64,000 bases of DNA from Marmoricola sp. URHB0036 (GCF_000426045.1 NZ_AUEP01000019.1:1-64000); one strand, 5' to 3'; numbered from the stretch's first letter, positions 53,242 to 62,113 are shown. Notes: generated from the letters alone by a model not told the origin. Numbers and translations: made by a program.

Positions 53242-53955
53242 AACGCCGTGTCCGTGCGCAGCCTCCGCGTCGCCCGCGGGGGCAACGAGGTCCTCCGCGA
53301 CCTCGACGTCTTCGTCAAGTCGGGACAGGTCACCGGCCTGCTCGGGCCGTCCGGGTGCGGGAAGACCACGCTGATGCGCGCGATCGTCGGCGTGCAGCGG
53401 ATCACGGGGGGTGACGTCGAGGTGTTCGGCTCCCCGGCCGGGAGCGCGTCGCTGCGCGACAGGATCGGCTACGTCACCCAGCAGCCGAGCGTGTACGACG
53501 ACCTCACCGTCACCGAGAACCTCCGCTTCTTCGCGCGGATCCTCGGAGTGGCCCCGGGCCGGGTGGACGAGTGCGTCGACCTCGTCAAGCTCGGCGACAA
53601 CCGCGCCAGCATCGTCAGTCGTCTCTCCGGGGGGCAGCGGTCGCGGGTCTCCCTGGCGGTCGCCCTGCTCGGCGAGCCGGCGCTGCTGGTGCTCGACGAG
53701 CCGACTGTCGGGCTCGACCCGGTGCTCCGCGTCGAGCTGTGGGAGACCTTTCACCGGCTGGCCGACGCGGGTGCCGGCGTACTCGTCTCCAGCCACGTCA
53801 TGGACGAGGCCTCCCGCTGCGACCGGTTGTTGCTGATGCGCGAGGGCCGGCTGATCGCCGACGACACCCCGGAGGGACTGCTCGCCTCCACCTCCACCGA
53901 GGACATCGAGCAGGCATTCCTCTCCATCGTCCGGCACGAGGAGGCAGCGGCATGA
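53233..53955 (+). CDS. ABC exporter ATP-binding protein
   Basis: A 240-residue ATPase of the drug/antibiotic exporter (DrrA-like) group: Walker A GPSGCGKTT, RLSGGQRSRV signature, Walker B LLVLDEPTVGLDP and the His loop SSHVMDEASRC. Starts at ATG 53233, ATG 53236 or GTG 53248 are possible, since the first two lie inside the proposed operator and lack a ribosome site. It works with the permease that follows by 4-bp overlap. The export substrate is unknown. Confidence 0.92.
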   Translation: MMNNAVSVRSLRVARGGNEVLRDLDVFVKSGQVTGLLGPSGCGKTTLMRAIVGVQRITGGDVEVFGSPAGSASLRDRIGYVTQQPSVYDDLTVTENLRFFARILGVAPGRVDECVDLVKLGDNRASIVSRLSGGQRSRVSLAVALLGEPALLVLDEPTVGLDPVLRVELWETFHRLADAGAGVLVSSHVMDEASRCDRLLLMREGRLIADDTPEGLLASTSTEDIEQAFLSIVRHEEAAA

Positions 53956-54725
53956 AATCACCCCACGACATGAGCACCACCAGCGCCCTGAGCGTCCGGT
54001 CGACCGGCGCCGTCACCACCCGCGTCCTGACGCAGCTGCGGCGCGACCACCGCACCCTGGCGATGCTGCTCGTGCTGCCGTGCGCGCTGATGACGCTGCT
54101 GTGGTGGATGTTCGACGGCCTTCCGGGCAACGGCTTCTCCAGCCTCGGGCCAGCCCTGCTGGCACTCATCCCGTTCATCATCATGTTCCTGGTCACCTCG
54201 GTGACGACGCTGCGCGAGCGCACGTCCGGCACCCTCGAACGGCTGCTGGCGATGCCGATGGGCAAGCTCGACTTCCTGCTCGGCTACGCGATCGCCTTCG
54301 GTGTCGTGGCTGCGGTGCAGTCCGCGCTGGCGGTGGGACTGTGCGTGTGGGTGCTCGACCTGACGATCATCGGGTCGACCTGGATGCTGATGGTGGTCGC
54401 GGTCGTCGACGCGGTGCTGGGTACGGCGATGGGCCTGTTCGTCTCGGCCTTCGCGCGCACCGAGTTCCAGGCCGTGCAGTTCATGCCAGCGGTGGTGATC
54501 CCGCAGCTGCTGCTCTGCGGGCTGTTCGTCCCGCGCGACCAGCTGCCCCGGACGCTCGAGGTGATCTCCGACGTGCTGCCCCTGTCCTACGCCGTCGACG
54601 CGATGCAGAAGGTCGCCTCCTCGACCGAGACCGGTGAGGTGTGGGGCGACATCGCGATCATCTCGGCGTACGTCGTGGCCGCGCTCGCCCTGGGTGCGTT
54701 GACGTTGCGGCGGCAGTCGGCGTGA
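53952..54725 (+). CDS. ABC-2 type exporter permease
   Basis: A 257-residue membrane protein with about six helices. It has the ABC-2 motif LRERTSGTLERLLAMPMGKLDFLLGY after helix 2 (shown here to 20-residue limit as LRERTSGTLERLLAMPMGKL) and the late LFVPRDQLPRTLEVISDVLP, typical of DrrB/NodJ-like permeases. It forms an efflux pump with the ATPase upstream under likely TetR control. Confidence 0.91.
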   Translation: MKSPHDMSTTSALSVRSTGAVTTRVLTQLRRDHRTLAMLLVLPCALMTLLWWMFDGLPGNGFSSLGPALLALIPFIIMFLVTSVTTLRERTSGTLERLLAMPMGKLDFLLGYAIAFGVVAAVQSALAVGLCVWVLDLTIIGSTWMLMVVAVVDAVLGTAMGLFVSAFARTEFQAVQFMPAVVIPQLLLCGLFVPRDQLPRTLEVISDVLPLSYAVDAMQKVASSTETGEVWGDIAIISAYVVAALALGALTLRRQSA

Positions 54726-54742
54726 GGCTCAGGAGTTGACAA

Positions 54743-54827
54743 GTTTCCCCGGGCGCCCGGGGAAACCGACCTCGTGTCACGTGAGGGCGCTCCCGTACGA
54801 CGATCGACAGCCCTGGTGTGACACGAG
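54743..54827. terminator. Two hairpins between convergent genes
   Basis: A perfect 24-bp palindrome occupies 54743-54766, with half-site GTTTCCCCGGGC. It is followed by a 10-bp stem CTCGTGTCAC (54771-54780) with its complement at 54818-54827. The position between the exporter and a convergent methyltransferase gene fits a bidirectional terminator. Confidence 0.6.
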
Positions 54828-54833
54828 CGAAGG

Positions 54834-55607
54834 TCAGCCGCGCTTGCGGGCGATCCACACCTCTTCACTCGGCCAGCGCTGGGCCCACTGGGGGCTGACG
54901 AACATGGCGTTCGAGGTCGCATCACCCGGTGCCTGCAGCTCGATCAGGTCCTCGACCTCGAACCCGTTCGCGCGCAGCACCCGGACCCAGTCGCCGTGGG
55001 CGAGGTGGAACTCGACCGACGGGTCGTCCGGCCACTCGAACCGGTGCATCCCGAACGACGAGCGCAGCAGCCGGTCGGTGGCCGGCTCGTCCTCGTCGTC
55101 GGGTGCGCACAGCATCAGCAGGTAGCCGTTGGTGAGGAAGACGAGACGTCCGCCGGGCCGCAGCAGTCGAGCGGCCTCCGCCACCCAGACGTACGGGTCG
55201 GCCCACAGGCAAGCGCCGTACTCGGAGATGGCGAAGTCGAAGGACGCGTCCGGGTAGGGCACGTGCTCGGCATTGCCCAGCAGCAGTGGGAACTCCAGCC
55301 CGTGCGCGTGCTGGAGTCGCCTGGCCGTGTCGAGCTGGTTGGGGGAGTTGTCGATGCCGACCGGACGGGCGCCGCGTCGTGCGAGCCAGGCCGAGACGTA
55401 CGCCGTCCCGCACCCCAGCTCGATCGCATCCAGCCCCTCCACCCCGTCGAGCAGGTGCAGCTCGGACTCGGGGATGTTCCAGATGCCCCACGACGCCTCG
55501 GTCGCTCCCCACTGCCGCTCGCCCGCCGACACGTACCCGGCCGCCATCTCGTCCCAGTGCTCCCGGTTGCGCGCCGCGTGCTCGGGGAGCTCGTGCTCGT
55601 CGCTCAT
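54834..55607 (-). CDS. Class I SAM-dependent methyltransferase
   Basis: A 257-residue protein: NREHWDEMAAGYVSAGERQW start, motif I AIELGCGTAYVSAWLARRGA, PVGIDNSPNQL and NAEHVPYPDASFDFAISEYG. It is the Methyltransf_11/25 type acting on small molecules, and unlike the methyltransferase at 48.7 kb in sequence. The ATG overlaps the stop of the upstream SCO6745-type gene by 4 bp, so they form a two-gene operon. The substrate is unknown. Confidence 0.9.
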   Translation of the reverse strand: MSDEHELPEHAARNREHWDEMAAGYVSAGERQWGATEASWGIWNIPESELHLLDGVEGLDAIELGCGTAYVSAWLARRGARPVGIDNSPNQLDTARRLQHAHGLEFPLLLGNAEHVPYPDASFDFAISEYGACLWADPYVWVAEAARLLRPGGRLVFLTNGYLLMLCAPDDEDEPATDRLLRSSFGMHRFEWPDDPSVEFHLAHGDWVRVLRANGFEVEDLIELQAPGDATSNAMFVSPQWAQRWPSEEVWIARKRG

Positions 55608-56482
55608 GAGTTCGGAGAGTAGTCACGCAGGTCGAGGCCCATCGGCGAGTCCAGCGGGAGGTCTCCGGCGCGTACGACGGCCGCAGCCACGGGGCGCAGC
55701 AGCTCGAGCAGCTCGGCGCGTTCGTCGGCGCTCAACACGTCGTACGCCGGTGCGGCCAGTCGGTCGGTCGTGTCCTCGATCTGCGCGTGGAGATCCCGCC
55801 CCTGCTCGGTGAGGGCGTCGCCGTCGACCAGTCCCCGCTCGCGCAGAGCCGTGAGCCGGCGGTCCCACTCCTGTTCGGTGAAGTCGCGGGCCAGCGTGTA
55901 CACCTCGCTCGGCGTACCGACCGCCACGGCGTGGAACACGTGGGCCTCCCGGCCCGTGATGCCGGCTGCCAGCAACGCCGCCACGTGTCCGTCTCCCCGG
56001 TGCTCGCGCAACAGGGTGGCGGCGTGCCACAACCGCTCGAGCGGCTCCTCGGGCACCGGCAGCGCGTGGTTGGCGGCGAAGAGCGTGCGACCTTCCAGTG
56101 GCGCGGCGACTGCGGCTCGGGTGGCGAGCTCGGCGGCCCTGGCCACCGCCGGCTCGTCGGCGAGGTCGGCGAGGGCTCGACGCAGCGCCGCCACCGACCC
56201 GTCGGCGCGGGCGCTCAGGGCAGCGGGTGGGGGAGCGAACTCCCACGCCGCCGGCAGCGCCCGGGCCACCCGCTCCCAGCCGAAGTTGTAGAACAGCGCG
56301 TGCACCACCTGCGGCCCCACCGGCCCCAGCGGCGCCGCCCGGTTGGCGAAGTACCCCATCCAGAACCCCCGGTACCCCGCCTCCCGCAACGCGGCCAGCG
56401 GCTCGGGCGCGAAGTACACCACCGCATGGATCGGCTCCAGCACCCGCCAGAACTCTCGTACGTCGTCCCCTGCCTCGGTCAT
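55604..56482 (-). CDS. SCO6745-type protein with a C-terminal winged-helix-like half
   Basis: A 292-residue protein of an actinobacterial family of unknown function: VLEPIHAVVYFAPEPLAALR, YRGFWMGYFANRAAPLGPVG and VVHALFYNFGWERVARALPA are its hallmarks. The C-terminal part (TALRERGLVDGDALTEQGRD) resembles a MarR-like winged helix. ATG at 56482 is preferred over an upstream TTG (56494). It is coupled to the methyltransferase gene downstream. Confidence 0.78.
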   Translation of the reverse strand: MTEAGDDVREFWRVLEPIHAVVYFAPEPLAALREAGYRGFWMGYFANRAAPLGPVGPQVVHALFYNFGWERVARALPAAWEFAPPPAALSARADGSVAALRRALADLADEPAVARAAELATRAAVAAPLEGRTLFAANHALPVPEEPLERLWHAATLLREHRGDGHVAALLAAGITGREAHVFHAVAVGTPSEVYTLARDFTEQEWDRRLTALRERGLVDGDALTEQGRDLHAQIEDTTDRLAAPAYDVLSADERAELLELLRPVAAAVVRAGDLPLDSPMGLDLRDYSPNS

Positions 56483-56499
56483 GGGCCCAGTCAACCCTC

Positions 56500-56568
56500 C
56501 CCGATAGTCCCGAGCGATCGGCCCTCCAAACGGGCCTCAAGAGGGGCCATTCGTTCGGGACTACCGGG
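56500..56568. repeat. 69-bp palindromic element, copy 2
   Basis: The left end CCCGATAGTCCCGAGCGATC and right end GTTCGGGACTACCGGG are inverted copies; internal GGCCC/GGGGCC also pair. It lies between two co-directional leftward genes, 2 bp after the stop of the small gene. It is in the same orientation as copy 3. Confidence 0.8.
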
Positions 56569-56570
56569 AA

Positions 56571-56906
56571 CTAGGACTGGGCCACGACGGACTCGCTCAA
56601 CGGGCTGAACACGAGCAGTCCCAGCTTGGGCGCCTCCGCTGCCAGGAAGTCCTCGACCTCCTGGTAGCCGTCCGATCCGATGGTCAGGTAGACGAACTCG
56701 CCGTCGAGGGAGTCGCGGAGGTCCTCCCACGGGGGATCCGGGAAGGCAGCCTCCAGCAGGTCCGCGAGACGGGTCAGTTCCGCCACCGGCTCGCGGTAGT
56801 TCGGGAAACGGGGGTCGCTGTCCTCGAAGCGGCGCTCGAACTCGGCGTACGCCGCCGCGTCCGACAGCCTCCCGCCCTGCTTCCAGATCGCGATGTCGAT
56901 GGTCAC
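56571..56906 (-). CDS. Small acidic protein of unknown function
   Basis: A 111-residue, strongly acidic protein (many Glu/Asp, for example FERRFEDSDPRF and EAAFPDPPWEDLRDSLDG) with a final beta segment LGLLVFSP. No family is recognised. A TAGGCT hexamer (leftward, 56914-56919) lies 7 bases before the GTG with no ribosome site, which fits a leaderless transcript. The gene stands between copies 2 and 3 of the 69-bp element. Confidence 0.6.
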   Translation of the reverse strand: MTIDIAIWKQGGRLSDAAAYAEFERRFEDSDPRFPNYREPVAELTRLADLLEAAFPDPPWEDLRDSLDGEFVYLTIGSDGYQEVEDFLAAEAPKLGLLVFSPLSESVVAQS

Positions 56907-56930
56907 GCGAGGAGCCTAGGTGCGACCAAG

Positions 56931-56999
56931 CCGGATAGTCCCGAGCGATCGGCCCCTGAAACAGGCCTCGGGAGGGGCCATTCGTTCGGGACTATCCGG
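56931..56999. repeat. 69-bp palindromic element, copy 3
   Basis: The left end CCGGATAGTCCCGAGCGATC and right end TTCGTTCGGGACTATCCGG pair over about 25 bp with few mismatches. It sits in the divergent gap between the small acidic gene and proline dehydrogenase, so it is not a terminator of convergent genes. Confidence 0.8.
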
Positions 57000-57082
57000 T
57001 CCGTCTGATCCCCCAGCGATTTCGGGACGAACAACCCCCGGCGGTACCGTGGCGAGAACCCCAGATCCCTTGGAGGACCTAC

Positions 57083-58012
57083 GTGCTGCGACAAGCACTC
57101 CTGATGCTGGCCCGGAGCCACCAGGTCAAGGACATCGTCACGCGGATGCCGGTGAGCAGCGGCATCGTGAACCGCTACGTGCCCGGTGAGCACACCGACG
57201 ACGCCGTACGCGCGACGCATGACCTGATCGACGAGGGACTGCACGTCACCCTCGACTTCCTCGGCGAGGACACCCTCGACGAGGCGCAGGCCGAGTACAC
57301 CGTGCAGGCCTACCTCGATCTCCTCGAAGGGCTCAGCCACGCCGGGCTCGCGCGCAACGCCGAGGTGAGCGTGAAGCTCTCGGCCATCGGCCAGGCGCTG
57401 CCGGACGTCGGTCCCAAGCTCGCGACGGAGAACGGCCGGCGGATCTGCCAGGCCGCGCGCCATGCGGGTACGACGGTCACCCTCGACATGGAGGACCACA
57501 CCACCACCGACCTCACCCTCGGGACGCTGCGCGAGCTGCGCAAGGACTACCCCGAGACCGGCGCGGTGCTCCAGGCCTACCTGCACCGCACCGAGCAGGA
57601 CTGCCGCGCGCTCGCCTACGAGGGCAGCCGGGTGCGGCTGTGCAAGGGCGCCTACAACGAGCCCGAGGACGTGGCCTGGCAGGACCGGCACGACGTCGAC
57701 AAGTCCTACGTCCGCTGCCTGAAGGTGCTGATGGCCGGCGAGGGCTACCCGATGGTCGCCACCCACGACCCACGCCTGGTCAAGATCGCCTCGGCGCTCG
57801 CCACCCGCAACGGTCGGATGCCCGGGACCTACGAGTTCCAGATGCTGTTCGGCATCCGCGGCGACGAGCAGAAGCGCCTGGCCAGTGCCGGCGAGAAGGT
57901 GCGCGTCTACCTGCCGTACGGCGAGGAGTGGTACGGCTACCTGATGAGAAGGCTCGCCGAGCGTCCCTCCAACCTGACATTCTTCCTGCGTTCGCTGATC
58001 TCGCAGAAGTAG
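57083..58012 (+). CDS. Proline dehydrogenase
   Basis: FAD enzyme oxidising proline to pyrroline-5-carboxylate. The 309-residue monofunctional TIM barrel has VSVKLSAIGQAL, TVTLDMEDHTTTDLTL, AVLQAYLHRTEQDC, RLCKGAYNEPEDVAWQ, VATHDPRLV and the C-terminal EFQMLFGIR/RVYLPYG/YLMRRLAERPSN signatures. The GTG has ribosome site TTGGAGGAC. proC follows 16 bp later, so the pair encodes opposite steps of proline metabolism in one unit. No P5C dehydrogenase gene adjoins. Confidence 0.95.
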   Translation: MLRQALLMLARSHQVKDIVTRMPVSSGIVNRYVPGEHTDDAVRATHDLIDEGLHVTLDFLGEDTLDEAQAEYTVQAYLDLLEGLSHAGLARNAEVSVKLSAIGQALPDVGPKLATENGRRICQAARHAGTTVTLDMEDHTTTDLTLGTLRELRKDYPETGAVLQAYLHRTEQDCRALAYEGSRVRLCKGAYNEPEDVAWQDRHDVDKSYVRCLKVLMAGEGYPMVATHDPRLVKIASALATRNGRMPGTYEFQMLFGIRGDEQKRLASAGEKVRVYLPYGEEWYGYLMRRLAERPSNLTFFLRSLISQK

Positions 58013-58028
58013 CCGAAGAAGGAGCCCC

Positions 58029-58832
58029 ATGACCGTCGCGATCATCGGTGCCGGCGTGATGGGCGAGACCCTGCTCTCCGGCCTCCTCCGCGGCGGCCAC
58101 GACGCCGCCGACCTGATGGTCGGAGAGAAGCGTGAGGAGCGCGCCGTCGAGCTCCGGGCGAAGTACGCCGTGCGCGTGGTCTCCGACCTCGCCGAGGTCG
58201 CCCGCGCCGATACCGTCGCGCTGGTCGTCAAGCCGCAGGACATGGGCGACGTGCTCAGCGAGATCGCCCCCCACCTGCACACCGGACAGCTGTTGATCAG
58301 CCTGGCCGCCGGCATCACGACCGAGTACATCGAGAAGCACATCCCCGACGGCATCGCGGTCGTCCGCGTCATGCCCAACACTCCCGCGCTGGTCGACGAG
58401 GGGATGGCCGCGATCTCGCCCGGCACGCACTGCGACGAGGAGCATCTCGCGCGGGCCGAGGGGATGCTCAGGGTCACCGGTCGGGTCGTCCGCGTTCCCG
58501 AGAAGCAGCAGGACGCGGTGACCGCGATCTCCGGCTCCGGTCCGGCGTACCTCTTCTTCGTGGTCGAGGCGATGATCGAGGCCGGCGTACACCTCGGGCT
58601 GCCGCGCAGCACCTCGACCGAGCTGGTCGTGCAGACGGTGGTCGGTTCGGCCAAGCTGCTCCGCGAGACCGGCACCCACCCGACCGTGCTGCGCGAACAG
58701 GTGACCTCGCCGGGTGGCACCACCGCCGCGGCCATCCGCGAGCTCGAGGACCACAAGGTGCGGGCAGCGTTCATCACGGCCATGGAGGCCGCACGCGACC
58801 GGTCGGTCGCCCTCGCTGCCACCGATGACTGA
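58029..58832 (+). CDS. proC: Pyrroline-5-carboxylate reductase
   Basis: Reduces P5C to proline with NAD(P)H. The 267-residue protein has VAIIGAGVMGETLLSGLL, LVVKPQDMGDVL, VRVMPNTPALVDEGM, AISGSGPAYLFFVVEAM and the C-terminal REQVTSPGGTTAAAIRELED signature. It has ribosome site GAAGGAG. Its place before bldC and the 33-residue gene matches mycobacterial Rv0500-Rv0500A-Rv0500B. Confidence 0.96.
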   Translation: MTVAIIGAGVMGETLLSGLLRGGHDAADLMVGEKREERAVELRAKYAVRVVSDLAEVARADTVALVVKPQDMGDVLSEIAPHLHTGQLLISLAAGITTEYIEKHIPDGIAVVRVMPNTPALVDEGMAAISPGTHCDEEHLARAEGMLRVTGRVVRVPEKQQDAVTAISGSGPAYLFFVVEAMIEAGVHLGLPRSTSTELVVQTVVGSAKLLRETGTHPTVLREQVTSPGGTTAAAIRELEDHKVRAAFITAMEAARDRSVALAATDD

Positions 58833-58841
58833 CCAGCACTG

Positions 58842-60233
58842 ATGACTGCACCTGCAGTGGCCGACCGCACGGTCGGCCGTCGACCCGACCGCACCCCGGC
58901 CTGGCAGGTGACGTTGGCGTTCGTCGTGCTGGCCACGCTGTACGCCGCGATCTCCATCCAGCAGTACCGCCGGATGGACTCCTACATCTTCGACCTCGGC
59001 TTCTTCGAGTCGGTCATCCGCGACTACGCCCACGGCCACCTGCCCCACGTGCCGGTCACCGACACGACCTCCGCCACCCTGCACTTCAGCCCTGTCCTGG
59101 CGCTGCTCGCGCCCGTGGTGCTGGTCTGGCCGTCCCCGATCGCGGTGCTGACCAGCCAGGCGGTGCTCGTCGCGATCGGGGTGGTGCCGCTGATGCGGGT
59201 CGCCGTGCGCGGCTGGATGGCCTGGGCGGTCGCGGTGAGCTACGGCCTGGCGCCCGGCGTCAGCGCGCTGATCGGCTTCGACTTCCACGAGGTGGCGTTC
59301 GCCGTACCCCTGCTCGCGTTCAGCATGGCCGCCATGGTGCGCGGCCACCATCGCTCAGCGGTGCTCTGGGCGCTGCCGCTCGTCCTGGTCAAGGAGGATC
59401 TCGGGCTCACCGTCGCGGCGCTCGGGCTGGTGGTGTTCCTGCGCGGGTCGAGGCGCCTCGGGACGTTCGCGATGGCGTTCGGGGTGGTCGCGTTCGCGGT
59501 GCTGGCGCTGTGGCTGCCCCACGCCGTCGGGAGCGGCGGCTTCACCGAGGGCGTCGCTCCACACAGCCTCGGTGACGTCTGGCGCAACCTCGGCGAGGGC
59601 TGGCACAACAAGGGGCGCACCGTGGTGTTCCTGCTGCTGCCGACCGGGCTGCTGGCGCTGCGCTCGCCGATGCTCCTGCTGGTGGCGGTGCCGACCTACG
59701 CCTGGCGGTTCCTCTCCGCCCGCTACACCTACTGGGATCCCTGGTACCAGTACGACGTCGTGCTGGTGCCGATCGCGGTCGCCGCCATGATCGAGGGTGC
59801 GGTGCTGCTGCACGGGCGGGTTCGTCAGCTCGGACTGGTCGCCGCGGTGGTCGGCACGCTGGCGTTGCTCCCGCAGCAGTACCTCGCGTTCAAGCAGGTG
59901 TGGGACCCCGACTTCTGGCAGACGCCCGCCCGCACGGCCGCGGTCGATCGGGTGCTCGCCAAGATCCCGGACGGCAGCCGGGTCGCTGCCTCCGACGACC
60001 TCGGCAGCCGGATCGCGCTGCGCACCGACCTCTACATGGTCGGCGACACCATCGGTCCCGACGGACCTCCCTCGCCGCCCTCGGACTTCGACGAGGTCGA
60101 GTGGATCGCGCTCGACACCGAGATCGCTCCAGCACCGGTGCCGGCCTGGCGAGGGTTCGCCGCATTGCTCCAGAGCGGCGAGTTCGAGGTGGTCGCCCAG
60201 GCCGACGGAGTGGTCGTCGCCCGCCGTAAGTGA
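58842..60233 (+). CDS. DUF2079 multi-pass membrane protein
   Basis: A 463-residue protein with about 10 hydrophobic segments. The N-terminal loop reads YRRMDSYIFDLGFFESVIRD and the motif FDFHEVAFAVPLLAFSM follows, both typical of DUF2079, a relative of GT-C glycosyltransferases and mannosyltransferases. It may therefore move sugars from lipid donors, but activity is unknown. It starts 9 bp after proC. Confidence 0.85.
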   Translation: MTAPAVADRTVGRRPDRTPAWQVTLAFVVLATLYAAISIQQYRRMDSYIFDLGFFESVIRDYAHGHLPHVPVTDTTSATLHFSPVLALLAPVVLVWPSPIAVLTSQAVLVAIGVVPLMRVAVRGWMAWAVAVSYGLAPGVSALIGFDFHEVAFAVPLLAFSMAAMVRGHHRSAVLWALPLVLVKEDLGLTVAALGLVVFLRGSRRLGTFAMAFGVVAFAVLALWLPHAVGSGGFTEGVAPHSLGDVWRNLGEGWHNKGRTVVFLLLPTGLLALRSPMLLLVAVPTYAWRFLSARYTYWDPWYQYDVVLVPIAVAAMIEGAVLLHGRVRQLGLVAAVVGTLALLPQQYLAFKQVWDPDFWQTPARTAAVDRVLAKIPDGSRVAASDDLGSRIALRTDLYMVGDTIGPDGPPSPPSDFDEVEWIALDTEIAPAPVPAWRGFAALLQSGEFEVVAQADGVVVARRK

Positions 60234-60302
60234 TCGCGCGGACAGGGCGAAGGCCGGCTGGGCGCCGTCCGATCACTGATCCGGGCGAGTAGCGTCCGCG
60301 CC

Positions 60303-61484
60303 ATGGAGCCGACCTGCCGCGCCTGCCTGGTGTACGACGAGTCGCTCACCGCCTACGACTTCGGTCCGACCCACCCGATGAACCCGATCCGCGTCGACCT
60401 GACCGTCGCGCTGGCCGAGGGGCTCGGCGTACTCCACCACCTGCCGCGGGTCGCAGCGCCCGATGCCACCGAGGACGACCTGGCCACCGTCCACGAACCG
60501 GCCCTGATCGAGGCGGTGATGGCGGCCGGGGCCGACCCGACCCGGCACGACCTCAGCCGCGGACTCGGCACCGACGACGACCCCACCTTCCCCCGGATGC
60601 ACGAGGCCTCGCGCCATGTCGTCGGCGCCAGCATCGAGGCGGCGCGACAGGTGTGGACCGGGGCTGTCGACCACGCCGCCAACATCGCCGGCGGCCTGCA
60701 CCACGCGATGCCCGACCGGGCCAGCGGGTTCTGCGTCTACAACGACGTGGCCGTGGCCATCAAGTGGCTGCTCGACAACGGCGCCGAGAAGGTGGCCTAC
60801 GTCGACGTCGACGTCCACCACGGCGACGGCGTCGAGGCGATCTTCTACGACGACCCGCGTGTGCTCACCATCTCCCTGCACGAGACCGGCCAGATGCTCT
60901 TCCCCGGCACCGGCTTCCCGGCCGACTCCGGCGGACCGGACGCCCTGGGCTCGGCGGTCAACGTCGCGCTGCCACCGGGCACGGCCGACGCCGGCTGGCT
61001 GCGCGCGTTCCACGCCGTGGTGCCGCCGCTGGTCAGGGAGTTCGCTCCGGACGTGCTGGTCACCCAGCAGGGCTGCGACAGCCATCGGGACGACCCGCTC
61101 GCCCACCTCGCGCTCAGCGTCGACGGGCAGCGGGCCAGCTACCTGGCACTGCACGACCTGGCCCACGAGGCGGCACACGGACGCTGGGTGGCGTTCGGCG
61201 GCGGAGGCTACGCCGTCGTCGAGGTCGTGCCGCGGGCGTGGACGCACCTGCTCTCGGTGGTCTCGGGCCGGCCGCTGGACGTGGACCTGGCGACACCCGA
61301 GGCTTGGCGCAGCGAAGTCAGCAGTCAGCTCGGCGTACGCCCTCCCTCGCGGATGACCGACGGACGCACGCCCGCTTTCCGCGACTGGCGCGAGGGCTAC
61401 GATCCCGACACCTGGCTGGACCGGGCGGTGCAGGCCACCCGCGACTCCGTGTTCCCCTGGAACGGCCTCGACCCGCAGCTGTGA
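60303..61484 (+). CDS. acuC: Histone deacetylase-like acetoin utilisation protein
   Basis: A 393-residue class I/II deacetylase fold: GGLHHAMPDRASGFCVYNDV, VDVDVHHGDGVEAIFYDD (zinc ligands Asp/His), LHETGQMLFPGTG, TQQGCDSHRDDPLAH and the catalytic-loop GGGGYAVVEV. It probably deacetylates lysines, for example on acetyl-CoA synthetase. Its normal partner acuA is not in the window. It is transcribed from its own 69-bp upstream gap. Confidence 0.9.
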   Translation: MEPTCRACLVYDESLTAYDFGPTHPMNPIRVDLTVALAEGLGVLHHLPRVAAPDATEDDLATVHEPALIEAVMAAGADPTRHDLSRGLGTDDDPTFPRMHEASRHVVGASIEAARQVWTGAVDHAANIAGGLHHAMPDRASGFCVYNDVAVAIKWLLDNGAEKVAYVDVDVHHGDGVEAIFYDDPRVLTISLHETGQMLFPGTGFPADSGGPDALGSAVNVALPPGTADAGWLRAFHAVVPPLVREFAPDVLVTQQGCDSHRDDPLAHLALSVDGQRASYLALHDLAHEAAHGRWVAFGGGGYAVVEVVPRAWTHLLSVVSGRPLDVDLATPEAWRSEVSSQLGVRPPSRMTDGRTPAFRDWREGYDPDTWLDRAVQATRDSVFPWNGLDPQL

Positions 61485-61650
61485 GAGCCTGAACCGGTTC
61501 CGGCGCAAGCGGACACGCCGACGTCTCACTGGCCACTTTGGGGAATCTCTGGCACATTGGCCACATCTGGCCCTATATTTCTCCTCAGACCGCACGTGTG
61601 GTCCACAGTGGGGAAGCTGTGGGACGTGCGACAAGAAAGCACGGTGCGCC
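61485..61650 (+). promoter_or_regulatory. Upstream region of bldC
   Basis: A 166-bp gap that is more AT-rich than its surroundings, with TGGCCAC-type repeats (ATTGGCCACATCTGGCC), a TATATTT stretch usable as a -10 near 61574, and CACGTGTGGTCCACAGTGGGG downstream. A promoter is expected here; exact elements are not fixed by the sequence. Confidence 0.4.
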
Positions 61651-61857
61651 ATGCCCACGAACATTCCCGGAGACATCTCCGACGTGAAGTTCCTGACCGT
61701 TGCCGAGGTGGCGGCCGTCATGCGCGTCTCGAAGATGACCGTCTACCGACTGGTCCACAACGGTGAGCTGCCCGCGGTCCGCGTCGGTCGCTCGTTCCGC
61801 GTCAGCGAGGACGACGTCAACGAGTACCTCAAGAGCAGCTTCTTCGACGCCGGCTGA
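61651..61857 (+). CDS. bldC: BldC-type MerR-like DNA-binding protein
   Basis: A 68-residue single winged-helix protein: [40 protein letters not shown] and [13 protein letters not shown]. The match to Streptomyces BldC, a developmental regulator that polymerises on direct repeats, is close in length and motif. Although often labelled excisionase, there is no phage context. It lies in the conserved order proC-bldC-33-residue gene-galE-like-acyltransferase. Confidence 0.93.
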   Translation: MPTNIPGDISDVKFLTVAEVAAVMRVSKMTVYRLVHNGELPAVRVGRSFRVSEDDVNEYLKSSFFDAG

Positions 61858-61988
61858 GCCCGCACCCGACCGCTGACCGAGAGCACCCGGACCGATTCGG
61901 CCCCACCCCCGGTGGGCGGATAGGCTGTGCCCTTCGAACAGGGACGCGTCACGTCCCTGCCTGGGCACATCGAACGGATTGGTTAAAC

Positions 61989-62090
61989 GTGGGTTCTGTC
62001 ATCAAGAAGCGTCGCAAGCGCATGGCGAAGAAGAAGCACCGCAAGCTGCTGAAGAAGACGCGCGTGCAGCGTCGCCGTCTCGGCAAGTAG
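61989..62090 (+). CDS. Small basic ribosomal protein, AURKAIP1/COX24 type (bS22-like)
   Basis: A 33-residue, extremely basic peptide: [20 protein letters not shown] then [13 protein letters not shown]. It corresponds to the actinobacterial 30S-associated protein called bS22 in mycobacterial ribosomes. The start is GTG at 61989. A hairpin CAGGGACG/CGTCCCTG and a possible -10 TAGGCT (61921-61926) lie upstream. Its AAG-rich coding differs from the neighbours only because of composition. Confidence 0.9.
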   Translation: MGSVIKKRRKRMAKKKHRKLLKKTRVQRRRLGK

Positions 62091-62113
62091 GCACCACCTC
62101 CGAGAGACCAGTC

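Noticed and set aside
56903-58957. Long minus-strand open frame opposite proline dehydrogenase and proC
   Set aside because: Both plus-strand genes match their families end to end; the antisense frame has no recognisable feature.
61651-61857. Excisionase-type gene as evidence of a prophage or integrative element
   Set aside because: The protein matches BldC and sits in a conserved chromosomal order next to proC and the 33-residue ribosomal protein; no integrase or att site is seen.
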